From assembly GCA_036821905.1 (NCBI GenBank), contig DAISIR010000022.1:1-48348 (forward strand): a stretch of DNA of 48,348 bases. Direction: 5' to 3'. Both the position numbers and the translations under genes were made by a program. The DNA comes from Brooklawnia sp937867175. Lineage in GTDB: Bacteria > Actinomycetota > Actinomycetes > Propionibacteriales > Propionibacteriaceae. The notes under the pieces are model-generated. The model did no database searches. It was not told the DNA's origin and was given only the letters and a program-made list of their open reading frames with translations. Shown piece after piece: positions 1 to 7,486 of this stretch; the first letter of the stretch is position 1, and every line of letters begins with the position of its first letter.

Positions 1-360
1 CAACGCTGGTGGTGCACCTCGACCACACCGCGGTCTCCCAGTCGCCCGACTCGCTTGGGGTGGTGGGCCGGGTCGAAGGACCAGGCGGCCTGGACGACCA
101 AACGCGCCAGAGCCTGCGACCTCGACCACACCAACCCGTGGCGCCCCGGCGGCCCACCAGACCAAACCAGAACATCGAACCTGGCAGCGCTGGGCCGCCG
201 ACCACACCGAGCCAAAACGTTCGGCGGCTGGCAACTCAACCAACCCCGCTCCGGGGTCTTCGACTGGACCTCACCACTCGGCTACCACTACCGCGTCGAC
301 CACCAAGGCACCACCTGGCTCGACGACCCCAACCGAATCAACATCCCCAACCGTGAGTAG
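1..360 (+). pseudogene. DUF222/HNH endonuclease remnant with internal deletion, 5' end outside window
   Basis: This is the 3' end of a gene of the DUF222 (13E12-type) HNH endonuclease family. From the left edge to about base 105, frame 3 reads like the middle of DUF222 proteins (VVHLDHTAV, then GRVEGPG, then DDQTRQ). From about base 105 to the stop at 358-360, frame 1 reads as the HNH end (RACDLDHTNPW, NLAALGRRPHRAKT, GGWQL, WTSPLGYHYRVDH). The jump from frame 3 to frame 1 skips the segment where the family normally has the Cys-x-x-x-x-Cys part of its zinc-binding HNH core, so an out-of-frame deletion is the simplest explanation. The usual LCRxHHRxKT motif also reads LGRRPHRAKT, losing the Cys and the first His. 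I infer an inactive relic; family members are often present in many copies in actinobacterial genomes. Confidence 0.75.
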
Positions 361-470
361 CTGGGCTGCCGGCAACGTTCTAGGAGCTCCTCCTGGACGC
401 AGGCGGTGGTCTTCGCCGAGCGGTCGCCACCTCGGGGTGGCTGCAGTGCATCATGCCGAGAAGTGAGAAC

Positions 471-499
471 TTCCGCATGGGAGCCCAAGAAGCCATAAT
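471..499 (+). promoter_or_regulatory. Candidate leaderless promoter of the vapBC pair
   Basis: CATAAT at 494-499 differs from the consensus -10 by one base and lies 6 bases before the ATG at 506, so transcription could begin at or next to the start codon. A weak TTCCGC lies 17 bases upstream (471-476). No purine-rich ribosome site precedes the ATG, which fits a leaderless message. This is a pattern-based inference. Confidence 0.5.
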
Positions 500-505
500 G
501 GCTCC

Positions 506-736
506 ATGCCGAACATTCAGATCAAGGACGTGCCGGAACAGACGCATGCCGTGTTGCGGCAGCGGGCAGCGGCGGCGAACCAGTCATTGCAGGAGTACCT
601 ATGGTCGAAGCTGGTGGCGGAGGCGGCACAGCCGACGGTTGATGAGGTGCTGGATCGGGCCGGCGGCCGGGCTGGTGGATCGTTGCCGCTGGCTGATGCG
701 GTGAGCACGTTGAGGTTCGAGCGTGCTGGTCGTTGA
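506..736 (+). CDS. VapB/FitA-like ribbon-helix-helix antitoxin
   Basis: A 76-residue antitoxin of the FitA/VapB type. The N-terminal half (PNIQIKDVPEQTHAVLRQRA, then NQSLQEYLWSKL) is the usual beta strand plus two helices of a ribbon-helix-helix DNA-binding domain. The C-terminal half, including a Gly/Ala-rich GGRAGG stretch, would wrap around and inhibit the toxin. The stop codon lies inside the next gene (14-base overlap), the normal arrangement for vapBC operons, where the antitoxin or the antitoxin-toxin complex represses its own promoter. The ATG at 506 is chosen because the conserved PNIQI strand begins directly after it. Confidence 0.88.
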   Translation: MPNIQIKDVPEQTHAVLRQRAAAANQSLQEYLWSKLVAEAAQPTVDEVLDRAGGRAGGSLPLADAVSTLRFERAGR

Positions 737-1121
737 TGCCAGTGTCCTGGCTGTCGCCTTGCTGGACGATGCGAGGGACGGTGACGCGGCGCGAGCTCGG
801 CTGCATGGTGAGCAACTCGTGGCCCCAGCGCTGATCGATCTCGAGGTCGTGTCGGTGTGGCGTGGTTTGGCGCGTGGCGGCCGCCTCGACGCCAGACGCG
901 CCCGTTTGGCTCTGGAGGATCTGCGCGCGTTGCCGTTGCAGCGGGTCGATCACACCCGGCTGATGGAGCGCTGCTGGGAGTTGCGGGACAACCTGACGGT
1001 GTATGACGCGACCTATGTTGCCCTGGCCGAGGCACTGGGCGCGACCCTGTTGACCGGAGACGCAAGGCTGTCGAAGGCGACCGGCCCGCGTTGCGCGATC
1101 GAGGTACTCAAGACACGCTGA
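723..1121 (+). CDS. VapC-like PIN-domain ribonuclease toxin
   Basis: A 132-residue PIN-domain toxin, predicted to be a Mg-dependent RNase that cuts tRNA or rRNA when freed from its antitoxin. The acidic metal-binding residues are visible: Asp5 (VVDAS), Glu41 (IDLEVVS), Asp95 (VYDATYVALAE) and Asp113 (TGDARL). The GTG start at 723 overlaps the antitoxin frame, so the two are translationally coupled. The length is normal and the active-site set complete, so it should be functional. The gene converges with the UbiB-like gene. It stands beside a deleted endonuclease relic, consistent with an accessory patch, but no mobile-element ends are seen. Confidence 0.9.
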   Translation: MLVVDASVLAVALLDDARDGDAARARLHGEQLVAPALIDLEVVSVWRGLARGGRLDARRARLALEDLRALPLQRVDHTRLMERCWELRDNLTVYDATYVALAEALGATLLTGDARLSKATGPRCAIEVLKTR

Positions 1122-1171
1122 AAGAGCGAGTGCTGGTCGTCGCCGCGTTCCCGGCGTGGTGTCGCTGTGCT

Positions 1172-1191
1172 GAACCGCCGTGCGCGGCGTT
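1172..1191. terminator. Candidate hairpin between convergent vapC and UbiB-like genes
   Basis: CGCCG (1176-1180), loop TGCG, CGGCG (1185-1189), with AA/TT just outside after one mismatch. It sits in the 89-base gap between two converging genes. There is no U-tract on either strand, so it is only a weak terminator candidate. Confidence 0.3.
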
Positions 1192-1210
1192 ACGCTCCAC
1201 CTCGGTGAGC

Positions 1211-2896
1211 TCACCGCGAGTGGGCGCGGCGTCTGGGTGCCATCGCCCACAACAGCGGGACGATTGAGCCGCCCATCAACCACCGGCCAAGCGTGATGTC
1301 GGTGGCCATCACGATCGCCCCGGCGATCAGCAGGGCCGCGAAGACCAGCAGGCGGTTGGTGCGGTTAAGCGTCCGCTCGAGGGTCCGCACTCGAAGGTTG
1401 AGCAGCGGAGTCTGGATGGTCAGCTCGCCGCGCTCGGCCACCGCCAGCACGCGGTCGGCGCGGCCGGGCAGGGCGAGTGCGATCCGGGCCAGCTTTCCCA
1501 CCTCGGCCAGCACTGCCTTGGCGGTAGTGCCCCCTTCTTCGGATACCAGTTTGGCGGCGTAGGGGCTGATGGTGCCCCAGATGTTGAACTCGGGGTCGAG
1601 CCCGGTGCAGATACCCGACAAGATGCCGATGGAACGTCCCAACATCAACAGGTTGTCGGGCAACTGGAACGGCAGATCAACCATCAGATCTCGGAATTGC
1701 AGGCCGAAGCGCATTATCTCTTCGGGGTCGATGCCGCGCAGTTCGTCCATGCTCATGCCACCGAATCGGTCGAATACCTGCACGGCGGCCCGTTCGATGA
1801 GTTTCAGGTCGGCGCCTGGCAGCAGCATGTCCATGGTCTTCATGCTGGCCACCAGGCGGGCACCGTCCTGAGTCCCAACAGCGATCAGCGCCTCGCGCAA
1901 CCCTTCCCGAAGCCGGTCGGGCATGTGCCCGACCATCCCGAAGTCGATGAAGGTGAGGGTCCACCGGGGTGCACCGGGCGGGGCGTCCGGCCGTGGGTGG
2001 ACGAACAGGTTGCCCGGGTGCGGGTCAGCGTGAAAGAAGGCGTCGGTGAAGATCTGCTGCAAATAGGTGTCGGCAAGCACCTTCGCCACCTCGGCCCGGT
2101 CGATTCCGGCCGCTGTGATGGCGTCGTAGTCGCTCACCTTGATGGCGCTGACGTCCTCTAGGGTCAGCACCCGGCGCGCGGTCAGCTCCCAGGCCACGCG
2201 GGGCACTTCGATGCGGGGGTCGTCGGCGAAGTTGGCGGCGAAGGTTTCCGCGTTCGCGGCTTCGGCGAGGTAGTCGACCTCTGCCAAGGTGGTGGCGGCG
2301 AACTCCTCGACCAGTGCCGGCACATCGACCCGGTCGGACACCGGCCGGTAGCGGGTCAGCCAGCCGCCGACCCGCCGCAGGGCTGCCAGGTCGACCTCAA
2401 TCACCTGCTGGATGTGTGGACGCTGCACCTTGACGACCACGTCACCGAACCCAAGTTCGGCGGCGTCGGCGTCATTGAGTCGGGCCCGGTGTACCTGGCC
2501 AAGCGACGCCGCAGCCAGCGGCTCGGTGTCGAACCACGCGAAGTGCTCGGTCAACGGCAGACTCATCTGGCCCGCTGCCACGTCACGAATGGCCGCGAAC
2601 TTCTCCGCGGGCACCTCGTCCTGCAGCCCGGACAACTCGGCGGTGATCTCGGGCGGCAGCACGTCCAGTCGGGCCGACATGAACTGGCCCACCTTGATCA
2701 TCAAGCCGCCCATCGAAATGGCGAGCGCCCGGAACCGGACGGCCGTCCGCCGGTTCCGGGCGCTGCGGGTGCGGTTCGACAGCCTGCGCAGCCCGAGGCG
2801 GCCCAAGACCACCTCCCACCAGATGAAACCGGCCGTCACCCGCGCAAAGAAGAACACGATGCGCCAGTAACGGGCTCGCAGGGCCGACGCTTTCAA
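1211..2896 (-). CDS. UbiB/AarF (ABC1/ADCK) family atypical protein kinase, membrane-anchored
   Basis: A 561-residue ABC1-type atypical kinase. Family motifs appear in order: the KxGQ motif near residue 66 (GGLMIKVGQFMSARLDVLP), the Ala-rich loop that replaces the normal P-loop (AAASLGQVHRA), the lysine strand VVKVQRP, the catalytic segment FHADPHPGNLF and the DFG-like FIDFGMVG. The last 45 residues hold two predicted membrane helices, as in UbiB/ADCK3. In other organisms these proteins support isoprenoid-quinone or lipid metabolism; the actinobacterial role is not settled. The start is TTG at 2896, chosen for a strong GGAGGAGG seven bases upstream. It lies 40 bases behind the PadR gene on the same strand and is probably co-transcribed with it. 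Confidence 0.88.
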   Translation of the reverse strand: MKASALRARYWRIVFFFARVTAGFIWWEVVLGRLGLRRLSNRTRSARNRRTAVRFRALAISMGGLMIKVGQFMSARLDVLPPEITAELSGLQDEVPAEKFAAIRDVAAGQMSLPLTEHFAWFDTEPLAAASLGQVHRARLNDADAAELGFGDVVVKVQRPHIQQVIEVDLAALRRVGGWLTRYRPVSDRVDVPALVEEFAATTLAEVDYLAEAANAETFAANFADDPRIEVPRVAWELTARRVLTLEDVSAIKVSDYDAITAAGIDRAEVAKVLADTYLQQIFTDAFFHADPHPGNLFVHPRPDAPPGAPRWTLTFIDFGMVGHMPDRLREGLREALIAVGTQDGARLVASMKTMDMLLPGADLKLIERAAVQVFDRFGGMSMDELRGIDPEEIMRFGLQFRDLMVDLPFQLPDNLLMLGRSIGILSGICTGLDPEFNIWGTISPYAAKLVSEEGGTTAKAVLAEVGKLARIALALPGRADRVLAVAERGELTIQTPLLNLRVRTLERTLNRTNRLLVFAALLIAGAIVMATDITLGRWLMGGSIVPLLWAMAPRRRAHSR

Positions 2897-2936
2897 GGCA
2901 GCCTCCTCCGTACGTTGCTGAGCGTTACGGTTGGAA

Positions 2937-3476
2937 TCAGTCCTCGGCGAGGATCTTGTACAACTGCTTGCGGGCCGCTTCCATCACCTCGGACGCCGCC
3001 GCCCATTGGGCCGGTGACCCGCCCTTGCCAATCTGGAAGACGGCTTGCAGCAGTCGGCCCGCAGCCCGATGGAAGTCGCCGCCGCCCGGGAACGCCGCCG
3101 CGGCTTCCTCCCAGGGAGCACTCTCGGCGCCAAGGTCATCGACAGCCGCCCGACCCGCGTCCGTCAGGTGGTAGACCTTCTTGCCCGCCGACTCCTCGGA
3201 GTCGACCAGACCCTCGTCGGCAAGCTGCTGCAGCGTCGGATAAATCGAACCCGCACTGGGGTTCCAGACGCCGCCACTGCGGGTGGAAAGTTCCTGGATG
3301 ATCTGGTAGCCGTGCATGGGCTGCTCTGCCAGCAGCCGCAGGATCGCCGTCCGGATGTCGCCGCGGCGGGCGCGGCCCCCTGCGGCTGCAGCAAATCCTG
3401 GCATCCGCCCTGCCATGGCGAACATCGGCGGCAAGCCGTGGCCCCGTGGGCCACCATCGTGGTGAAAACCGTGCAT
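2937..3476 (-). CDS. PadR-family transcriptional regulator
   Basis: A 179-residue PadR-type repressor. A Gly/His-rich N-terminal extension (MHGFHHDGGPRGHG) is followed by the winged-helix domain: RTAILRLLAEQPMHGYQII, then GSIYPTLQQLADEGLV, then the wing AGKKVYHLTDAG. The C-terminal half should form the dimerising helices. The ATG at 3476 is preferred over an upstream GTG (3491) because GAGAGGAA sits 6 bases before it. It heads a likely two-gene operon with the UbiB-like kinase. PadR proteins usually repress a neighbouring operon and respond to small hydrophobic ligands; the ligand here is unknown. A near-palindrome about 25 bases upstream may be its own operator. Confidence 0.88.
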   Translation of the reverse strand: MHGFHHDGGPRGHGLPPMFAMAGRMPGFAAAAGGRARRGDIRTAILRLLAEQPMHGYQIIQELSTRSGGVWNPSAGSIYPTLQQLADEGLVDSEESAGKKVYHLTDAGRAAVDDLGAESAPWEEAAAAFPGGGDFHRAAGRLLQAVFQIGKGGSPAQWAAASEVMEAARKQLYKILAED

Positions 3477-3500
3477 GAGGGTTCCTCTCACTGAGAGTCA

Positions 3501-3512
3501 ACGACATATCGT
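3501..3512. promoter_or_regulatory. Candidate operator (imperfect palindrome) in the padR/hydrolase divergent gap
   Basis: ACGACATATCGT matches its own reverse complement at 10 of 12 positions. It lies in the 198-base gap between the PadR gene and the divergent hydrolase gene, close enough to padR to be an autoregulatory site. PadR operators are often AT-centred palindromes of this kind. This is inference only. Confidence 0.35.
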
Positions 3513-3674
3513 GACCTATTGCCGAAGATAGCGCGGTCTGCCAAACCAGACGAGCCAGGCCACCTGCCGAGGGGTGACCGTCGCGGTTCCCATCGACGTT
3601 GGGAGTATGTGGCCGGCGATCGGTACAGTGAGCTGCCGCCGAAGTCAGGGCGGGCCTTCGACGAGGAGCGGTGA

Positions 3675-5348
3675 ATGAGCCTGGAGCGCCAGACTGGCCA
3701 GCGCCGGTGGAGCCTGAACCCGATCGGCCTGCTGTTCGGGGCGGTGCCACTGCTGCTTTCGCTCACACCGTCGCTGTTGCCGCGGCCAGCCACTCTGCAA
3801 GGACTGGGCTCGGGGGTCGTTTTCGGTCTCGGGTACGCCGTCGGGGTCGGCGTCTCGGCGATCCTCGCGCGGCTGATCAAGTGGCGCCCGTCCGCAAAGC
3901 TCGGCCGCAGACTGTGGCTGATCGGCTGGCTGAGCCTGGCGGTGGTGCTGGTGCTGGCGGCTGTCGCCGGGGTGGCTGCGCAGAACGAGGTCCGCCGGAT
4001 GGTGGAGTTGCCACCGCTCGACGGCGTGAACGTGAGCCGCTTCGTGGTGACGCTGCTGCTGACCAGCCTGACCTGTCTCGGCATCGGACGACTCGTCCGC
4101 GCCGGCTGGCAGCGCAGGCTCGCCCGGATGGTGGAGGACGGACGCAGCCTCCGCCTAGCTCGGCGGCAGGCGACCGTGCGTACCTCGATCGTGATCGTGA
4201 CGGTACTCGCGGTGCTGCTGGGCGTGATCTATCTGTCGGTGGATCGGATATACCACGGACTGAACGGGTGGCCCGAAGCGGGCCTGACCGTCCCGGAGTC
4301 GACATACCGGTCAGCGGGTGCGGGCTCCGAGGTCGAGTTCGACCAACTTGGACGCCACGGCGCCGACTTCATCGCCGGCGGGCCGACAGCGTCCCAGATC
4401 AGCGAACTGACCGAGGAACCGGCGATGACGCCAATTCGGGTGTACGTGGGGGTGGCGGCCGGCGGCACCCTGGCCGACCGGGTGGCGACCGCCGTCCGCG
4501 AACTGGAGCGAACCGGCGGCTTCGAGCGGAAGGTGCTGGTGGTGGCCACCACCACCGGTGCGGGCTGGCTGGAGCCGCAGGCGGTCGACTCGGTGGAGTA
4601 CCTGCAGTCCGGGGACACCGCGACGGTCGCCCTGCAGTACGCGTACACCCCGAGTTGGATGTCGGCGCTGACCGCCCCGGAACTGCCGACCGAGACATCG
4701 TCTGCGCTGTTCACCGCGGTGCGGGCTAAGTGGCTGACGCTGCCGGCCGACTCGCGTCCCCAGCTGGTGGCCTACGGGTTGAGCCTGGGCGCGCAGGCGA
4801 ACATGAACAGCTTCGGCACCCTCGAGGCGATGCTGGAACGCACGCAAGGCGCGCTGCTGGTGGGCCCGACCAACACCACCCCACTGTGGCGGGAGCTGCA
4901 AGACACCCGGGACGCCGGGTCGCCGGTCTGGCAACCGGTGCTCGACAACGGCGCCCAAGTGCGCTGGGCGTCCAAACACGGCGACTTCGAGCAGCCGGCC
5001 GGGCCGTGGCGGACGCCACGCGTGGCCATCCTGCAACACGCCACCGACCCGATCACCTGGCTTGGCCCGGAACTGATCTGGCAACGCCCGCAGTGGTTGA
5101 CCCAGGGCAACCGGGCGCCGGACGTCAGCCCCCGGATGCGCTGGATTCCGTTGGTGACCGCGGTCCAGGTGACGTTGGACATGCTGGTCAGCGTCCAGGT
5201 GCCGGCCCGCCATGGGCACGCCTTCGGCGACGTAATGCTGGACGGCTGGGTCGCGATCACCGACGACGGCGGCCTCGATCACGCGGCCCGGCAGCGCATC
5301 CAGGAAGTCATCGAGGACTACTCGGTCATCAGGCCGGTCAACGTCTGA
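3675..5348 (+). CDS. Membrane-anchored alpha/beta-hydrolase (Abhydrolase_9 family)
   Basis: A 557-residue protein of the actinobacterial family with an N-terminal multi-helix membrane domain and a C-terminal alpha/beta-hydrolase domain. Roughly four hydrophobic segments lie within residues 15-190 (for example PIGLLFGAVPLLLSLTPSLL). The C-terminal domain holds the nucleophile elbow GLSLG (LVAYGLSLGAQANMNSFG near residue 365) and a late His-containing segment (HATDPITW, HGHAFGDV). I infer a serine esterase or lipase-like enzyme acting at or outside the membrane; the substrate is unknown. ATG at 3675 follows GAGGAGCGG, a good ribosome site. It is divergent from padR and converges with the holin-like gene. 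Confidence 0.82.
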   Translation: MSLERQTGQRRWSLNPIGLLFGAVPLLLSLTPSLLPRPATLQGLGSGVVFGLGYAVGVGVSAILARLIKWRPSAKLGRRLWLIGWLSLAVVLVLAAVAGVAAQNEVRRMVELPPLDGVNVSRFVVTLLLTSLTCLGIGRLVRAGWQRRLARMVEDGRSLRLARRQATVRTSIVIVTVLAVLLGVIYLSVDRIYHGLNGWPEAGLTVPESTYRSAGAGSEVEFDQLGRHGADFIAGGPTASQISELTEEPAMTPIRVYVGVAAGGTLADRVATAVRELERTGGFERKVLVVATTTGAGWLEPQAVDSVEYLQSGDTATVALQYAYTPSWMSALTAPELPTETSSALFTAVRAKWLTLPADSRPQLVAYGLSLGAQANMNSFGTLEAMLERTQGALLVGPTNTTPLWRELQDTRDAGSPVWQPVLDNGAQVRWASKHGDFEQPAGPWRTPRVAILQHATDPITWLGPELIWQRPQWLTQGNRAPDVSPRMRWIPLVTAVQVTLDMLVSVQVPARHGHAFGDVMLDGWVAITDDGGLDHAARQRIQEVIEDYSVIRPVNV

Positions 5349-5380
5349 CTCGGGCTCGCGAACTTCAAATCCTCGCGGCC

Positions 5381-5412
5381 GGGACGCGCAGTTAGCGGGA
5401 CGCGCAGTTAGC
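5381..5412 (+). repeat. Perfect 2 x 16-bp tandem duplication
   Basis: GGGACGCGCAGTTAGC occurs twice head to tail (5381-5396 and 5397-5412) in the short gap between two converging genes. It ends a few bases before the stop codon of the holin-like gene. It looks like a replication-slippage duplication. No function is apparent. Confidence 0.9.
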
Positions 5413-5415
5413 GGG

Positions 5416-5814
5416 TCAGCTGGCTCGCTTCTGGGCCGCAGCCTTCGCGCGCCGCTTCGTCCACCAGGCGAGGACGGCCCAGCCACCGAGAGCAGTGATG
5501 AACCACACGATCAGCGCCACCACCGCCCAGCTGCCGAATCCATTGATCGTAAGGCCACCCGGGAACAGGCTGGCCACGAACAGTGCGAGCAGGGTGGAGA
5601 TCAATCCGACACCGCCAAGCGCAGCGGAGGCATACTTGCGAGTCATGTTGAACGTGAATGGCGTCAGCACCGCACTGGCAGCCACGAAGACGAGCACCGT
5701 AACGATGAAACCGGATGGAACCAGCGTCATCCCGTCCACCAGCCAAGCTGCGACCAGCAGTGCAATGGTGGAAGTGATGATGTTCACGACCGTCTGGGTG
5801 AGAAAACGGATCAA
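5416..5814 (-). CDS. Small four-helix membrane protein, phage-holin family 4 (PF04020-like)
   Basis: A 132-residue integral membrane protein with four hydrophobic helices (around NIITSTIALLVAAWLV, GFIVTVLVFVAASAVL, VGLISTLLALFVASLF and WAVVALIVWFITALGGW) and a basic tail ending KRRAKAAAQKRAS. This fits the mycobacterial-type holin family 4, chromosomal proteins of unknown role rather than phage lysis genes. I chose the TTG start at 5814 because AAGGGA lies 9 bases before it and the protein then begins MIRFLTQ, typical of the family. A longer frame from an upstream ATG at 5868 would add a polar leader with no similarity. The role remains unknown. Confidence 0.7.
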   Translation of the reverse strand: MIRFLTQTVVNIITSTIALLVAAWLVDGMTLVPSGFIVTVLVFVAASAVLTPFTFNMTRKYASAALGGVGLISTLLALFVASLFPGGLTINGFGSWAVVALIVWFITALGGWAVLAWWTKRRAKAAAQKRAS

Positions 5815-5920
5815 GGCCGCTCGTCCCTTCGCTTGGTGGACCTGTCGATCAAGGGTCCGTGAGCCCAATCGTAGACTCCACGCGGCCCGGCAGCGGTTGA
5901 CCGCGCCTTGCTGCCTGACG

Positions 5921-7486
5921 TCACAGGAATGCGCCCACGACCGAGACCACCAAGATGATGCCCAGCACGATCGCCGCCAGCGGCCACAACCATTTGATGT
6001 AGGTGTCGAAACGCACCTTCGCCAGCACGAGGGAGGCCATCAGGATCGCGTTGGTCGGCAGCATGTTGCTCAGCCAGCCACCCACCGCACTGTACAAGGT
6101 GACGATCAGCGACCGGTCGACCCCGGCGAAGTCGCCCAGGGGGGCGAGGATCGGCATGACCAGGGCCATACCGGCCGATCCGGCGCCGACCAGGAAGCTC
6201 AACGGCAGTGAGATCAGCGCCAGCAGCAGGGTGAAGACGACCGAACTGCGTCCGGCCACGAACCCCTCCATGGCGTTCAGCACCGTATCGAGGGTCTGGG
6301 TGTTGGTCAGGATGACCGCGACCGCGCGGGCGAAGGCAACCAAGAAGGCCGGGCCGGTGAAGTCCACGACACCCTTCATGAAGTTCTTACTGATCTCCGA
6401 CTCCCCCAGGCCACCGGCGATGCCTGCGACCAGCGTCATCACGATGAACATCGCGGTGAGTTCGGGCAGCCACCAGCCCAGTTCCCACGCGAACGCCTTG
6501 GTCACCGATTCGTGGGTCACCGGGTCGACGGCCACGTTGTTCAGGATCGAACCCCAGGGCACGATCGAGAAGGCCAGCAGGACGAAGGTGAAACCGGTGA
6601 TTGCCAGGACGATCTTGTTTCGTCCGGTCAACGGCTCGACCGTGACGCTCTCGGCCTGCCGGGCCACCTCGGCATCAGTCGCCGAGATGCCGACCAGCGA
6701 AGCCGACGGGTCTGTCTTCACCTTGTTCGCATAACGCAGCGTGTAGATGATCATCGCAGTGGTGCACAGCACCAGCAGCACCAGGCGCAGCACGATGCCG
6801 TCCCCGATCGAGATGCCGGCCGCGTCCGACCCGATGCCGATCCGGAACGGGGTCACCGTGGAGCCGATCACCCCCATTGAGGGCGCCACACCCAGTACGG
6901 CCACCGCGACGATCCGGTCATAGCGAAGCGCCAGCATCAGCGGGATGACCAGGGCATAGAATCCCAGTTGTTCATCGCTCCAGGTCATCACCGACCCCAA
7001 GATGGCGAACAGGATGCTGAGTACGACGATCAGCACGTTGCCGCGTTCGCGCAATCGGTAGGCGAGCATCGAGATGCCACGGTCCATGGCCCCAGTGGCG
7101 AAGACCACGGTCATGAACCCACCGATCGCAAGAATGAACAGGAAGACCTGCGCCGAACCGAACAGGCTGCCGCTGTTGAACGGCCCGACATGGCCGTCTG
7201 CGTTCTGGATGCCGTAGAGCCCGTTGATCGGCGACAGCAGCAGGTCTTGGACGCGTTCGCCAGCGTCCAGTGGCGACTCCACCTGGGCGTACGACCCGGG
7301 GATCGGCCGGTTGCTTTCATCGAACTGGTACTTGCCCGATGGGATGAAGAAGGCCGCGATCCAGACCGCCACGATCACCATCGCCAGGATCGTGATCGCC
7401 GACGGGAAGGCGCTCTTCTGCTCTTCTGCGGGTTCAACCGAGGGGTCTGCCGCCCGTTGGTCGACCGTCATTTCGTCTTCGGTCAT
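5921..7486 (-). CDS. YfcC/AbgT-like carrier (C4-dicarboxylate anaerobic carrier family)
   Basis: A 521-residue polytopic transporter of the YfcC family, in the ion-transporter superfamily with DcuC and AbgT. After a short acidic cytoplasmic tail it has about 12-13 hydrophobic helices. Family-like segments include VVFATGAMDRGISMLAYRLRERG, MTWSDEQLGFYALVIPLML and GVAPSMGVIGSTVTPFRIGI in the first half and LVGAGSAGMALVMPILAPL in the second. Substrates in this family are thought to be amino acids, dipeptides or organic acids. The ATG at 7486 overlaps the stop of the upstream dipeptidase by 4 bases (ATGA), and AAAGGTGG precedes it. I infer that carrier and peptidase work together, importing small peptides or amino-acid conjugates that the M20 enzyme then cleaves. 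Confidence 0.85.
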   Translation of the reverse strand: MTEDEMTVDQRAADPSVEPAEEQKSAFPSAITILAMVIVAVWIAAFFIPSGKYQFDESNRPIPGSYAQVESPLDAGERVQDLLLSPINGLYGIQNADGHVGPFNSGSLFGSAQVFLFILAIGGFMTVVFATGAMDRGISMLAYRLRERGNVLIVVLSILFAILGSVMTWSDEQLGFYALVIPLMLALRYDRIVAVAVLGVAPSMGVIGSTVTPFRIGIGSDAAGISIGDGIVLRLVLLVLCTTAMIIYTLRYANKVKTDPSASLVGISATDAEVARQAESVTVEPLTGRNKIVLAITGFTFVLLAFSIVPWGSILNNVAVDPVTHESVTKAFAWELGWWLPELTAMFIVMTLVAGIAGGLGESEISKNFMKGVVDFTGPAFLVAFARAVAVILTNTQTLDTVLNAMEGFVAGRSSVVFTLLLALISLPLSFLVGAGSAGMALVMPILAPLGDFAGVDRSLIVTLYSAVGGWLSNMLPTNAILMASLVLAKVRFDTYIKWLWPLAAIVLGIILVVSVVGAFL

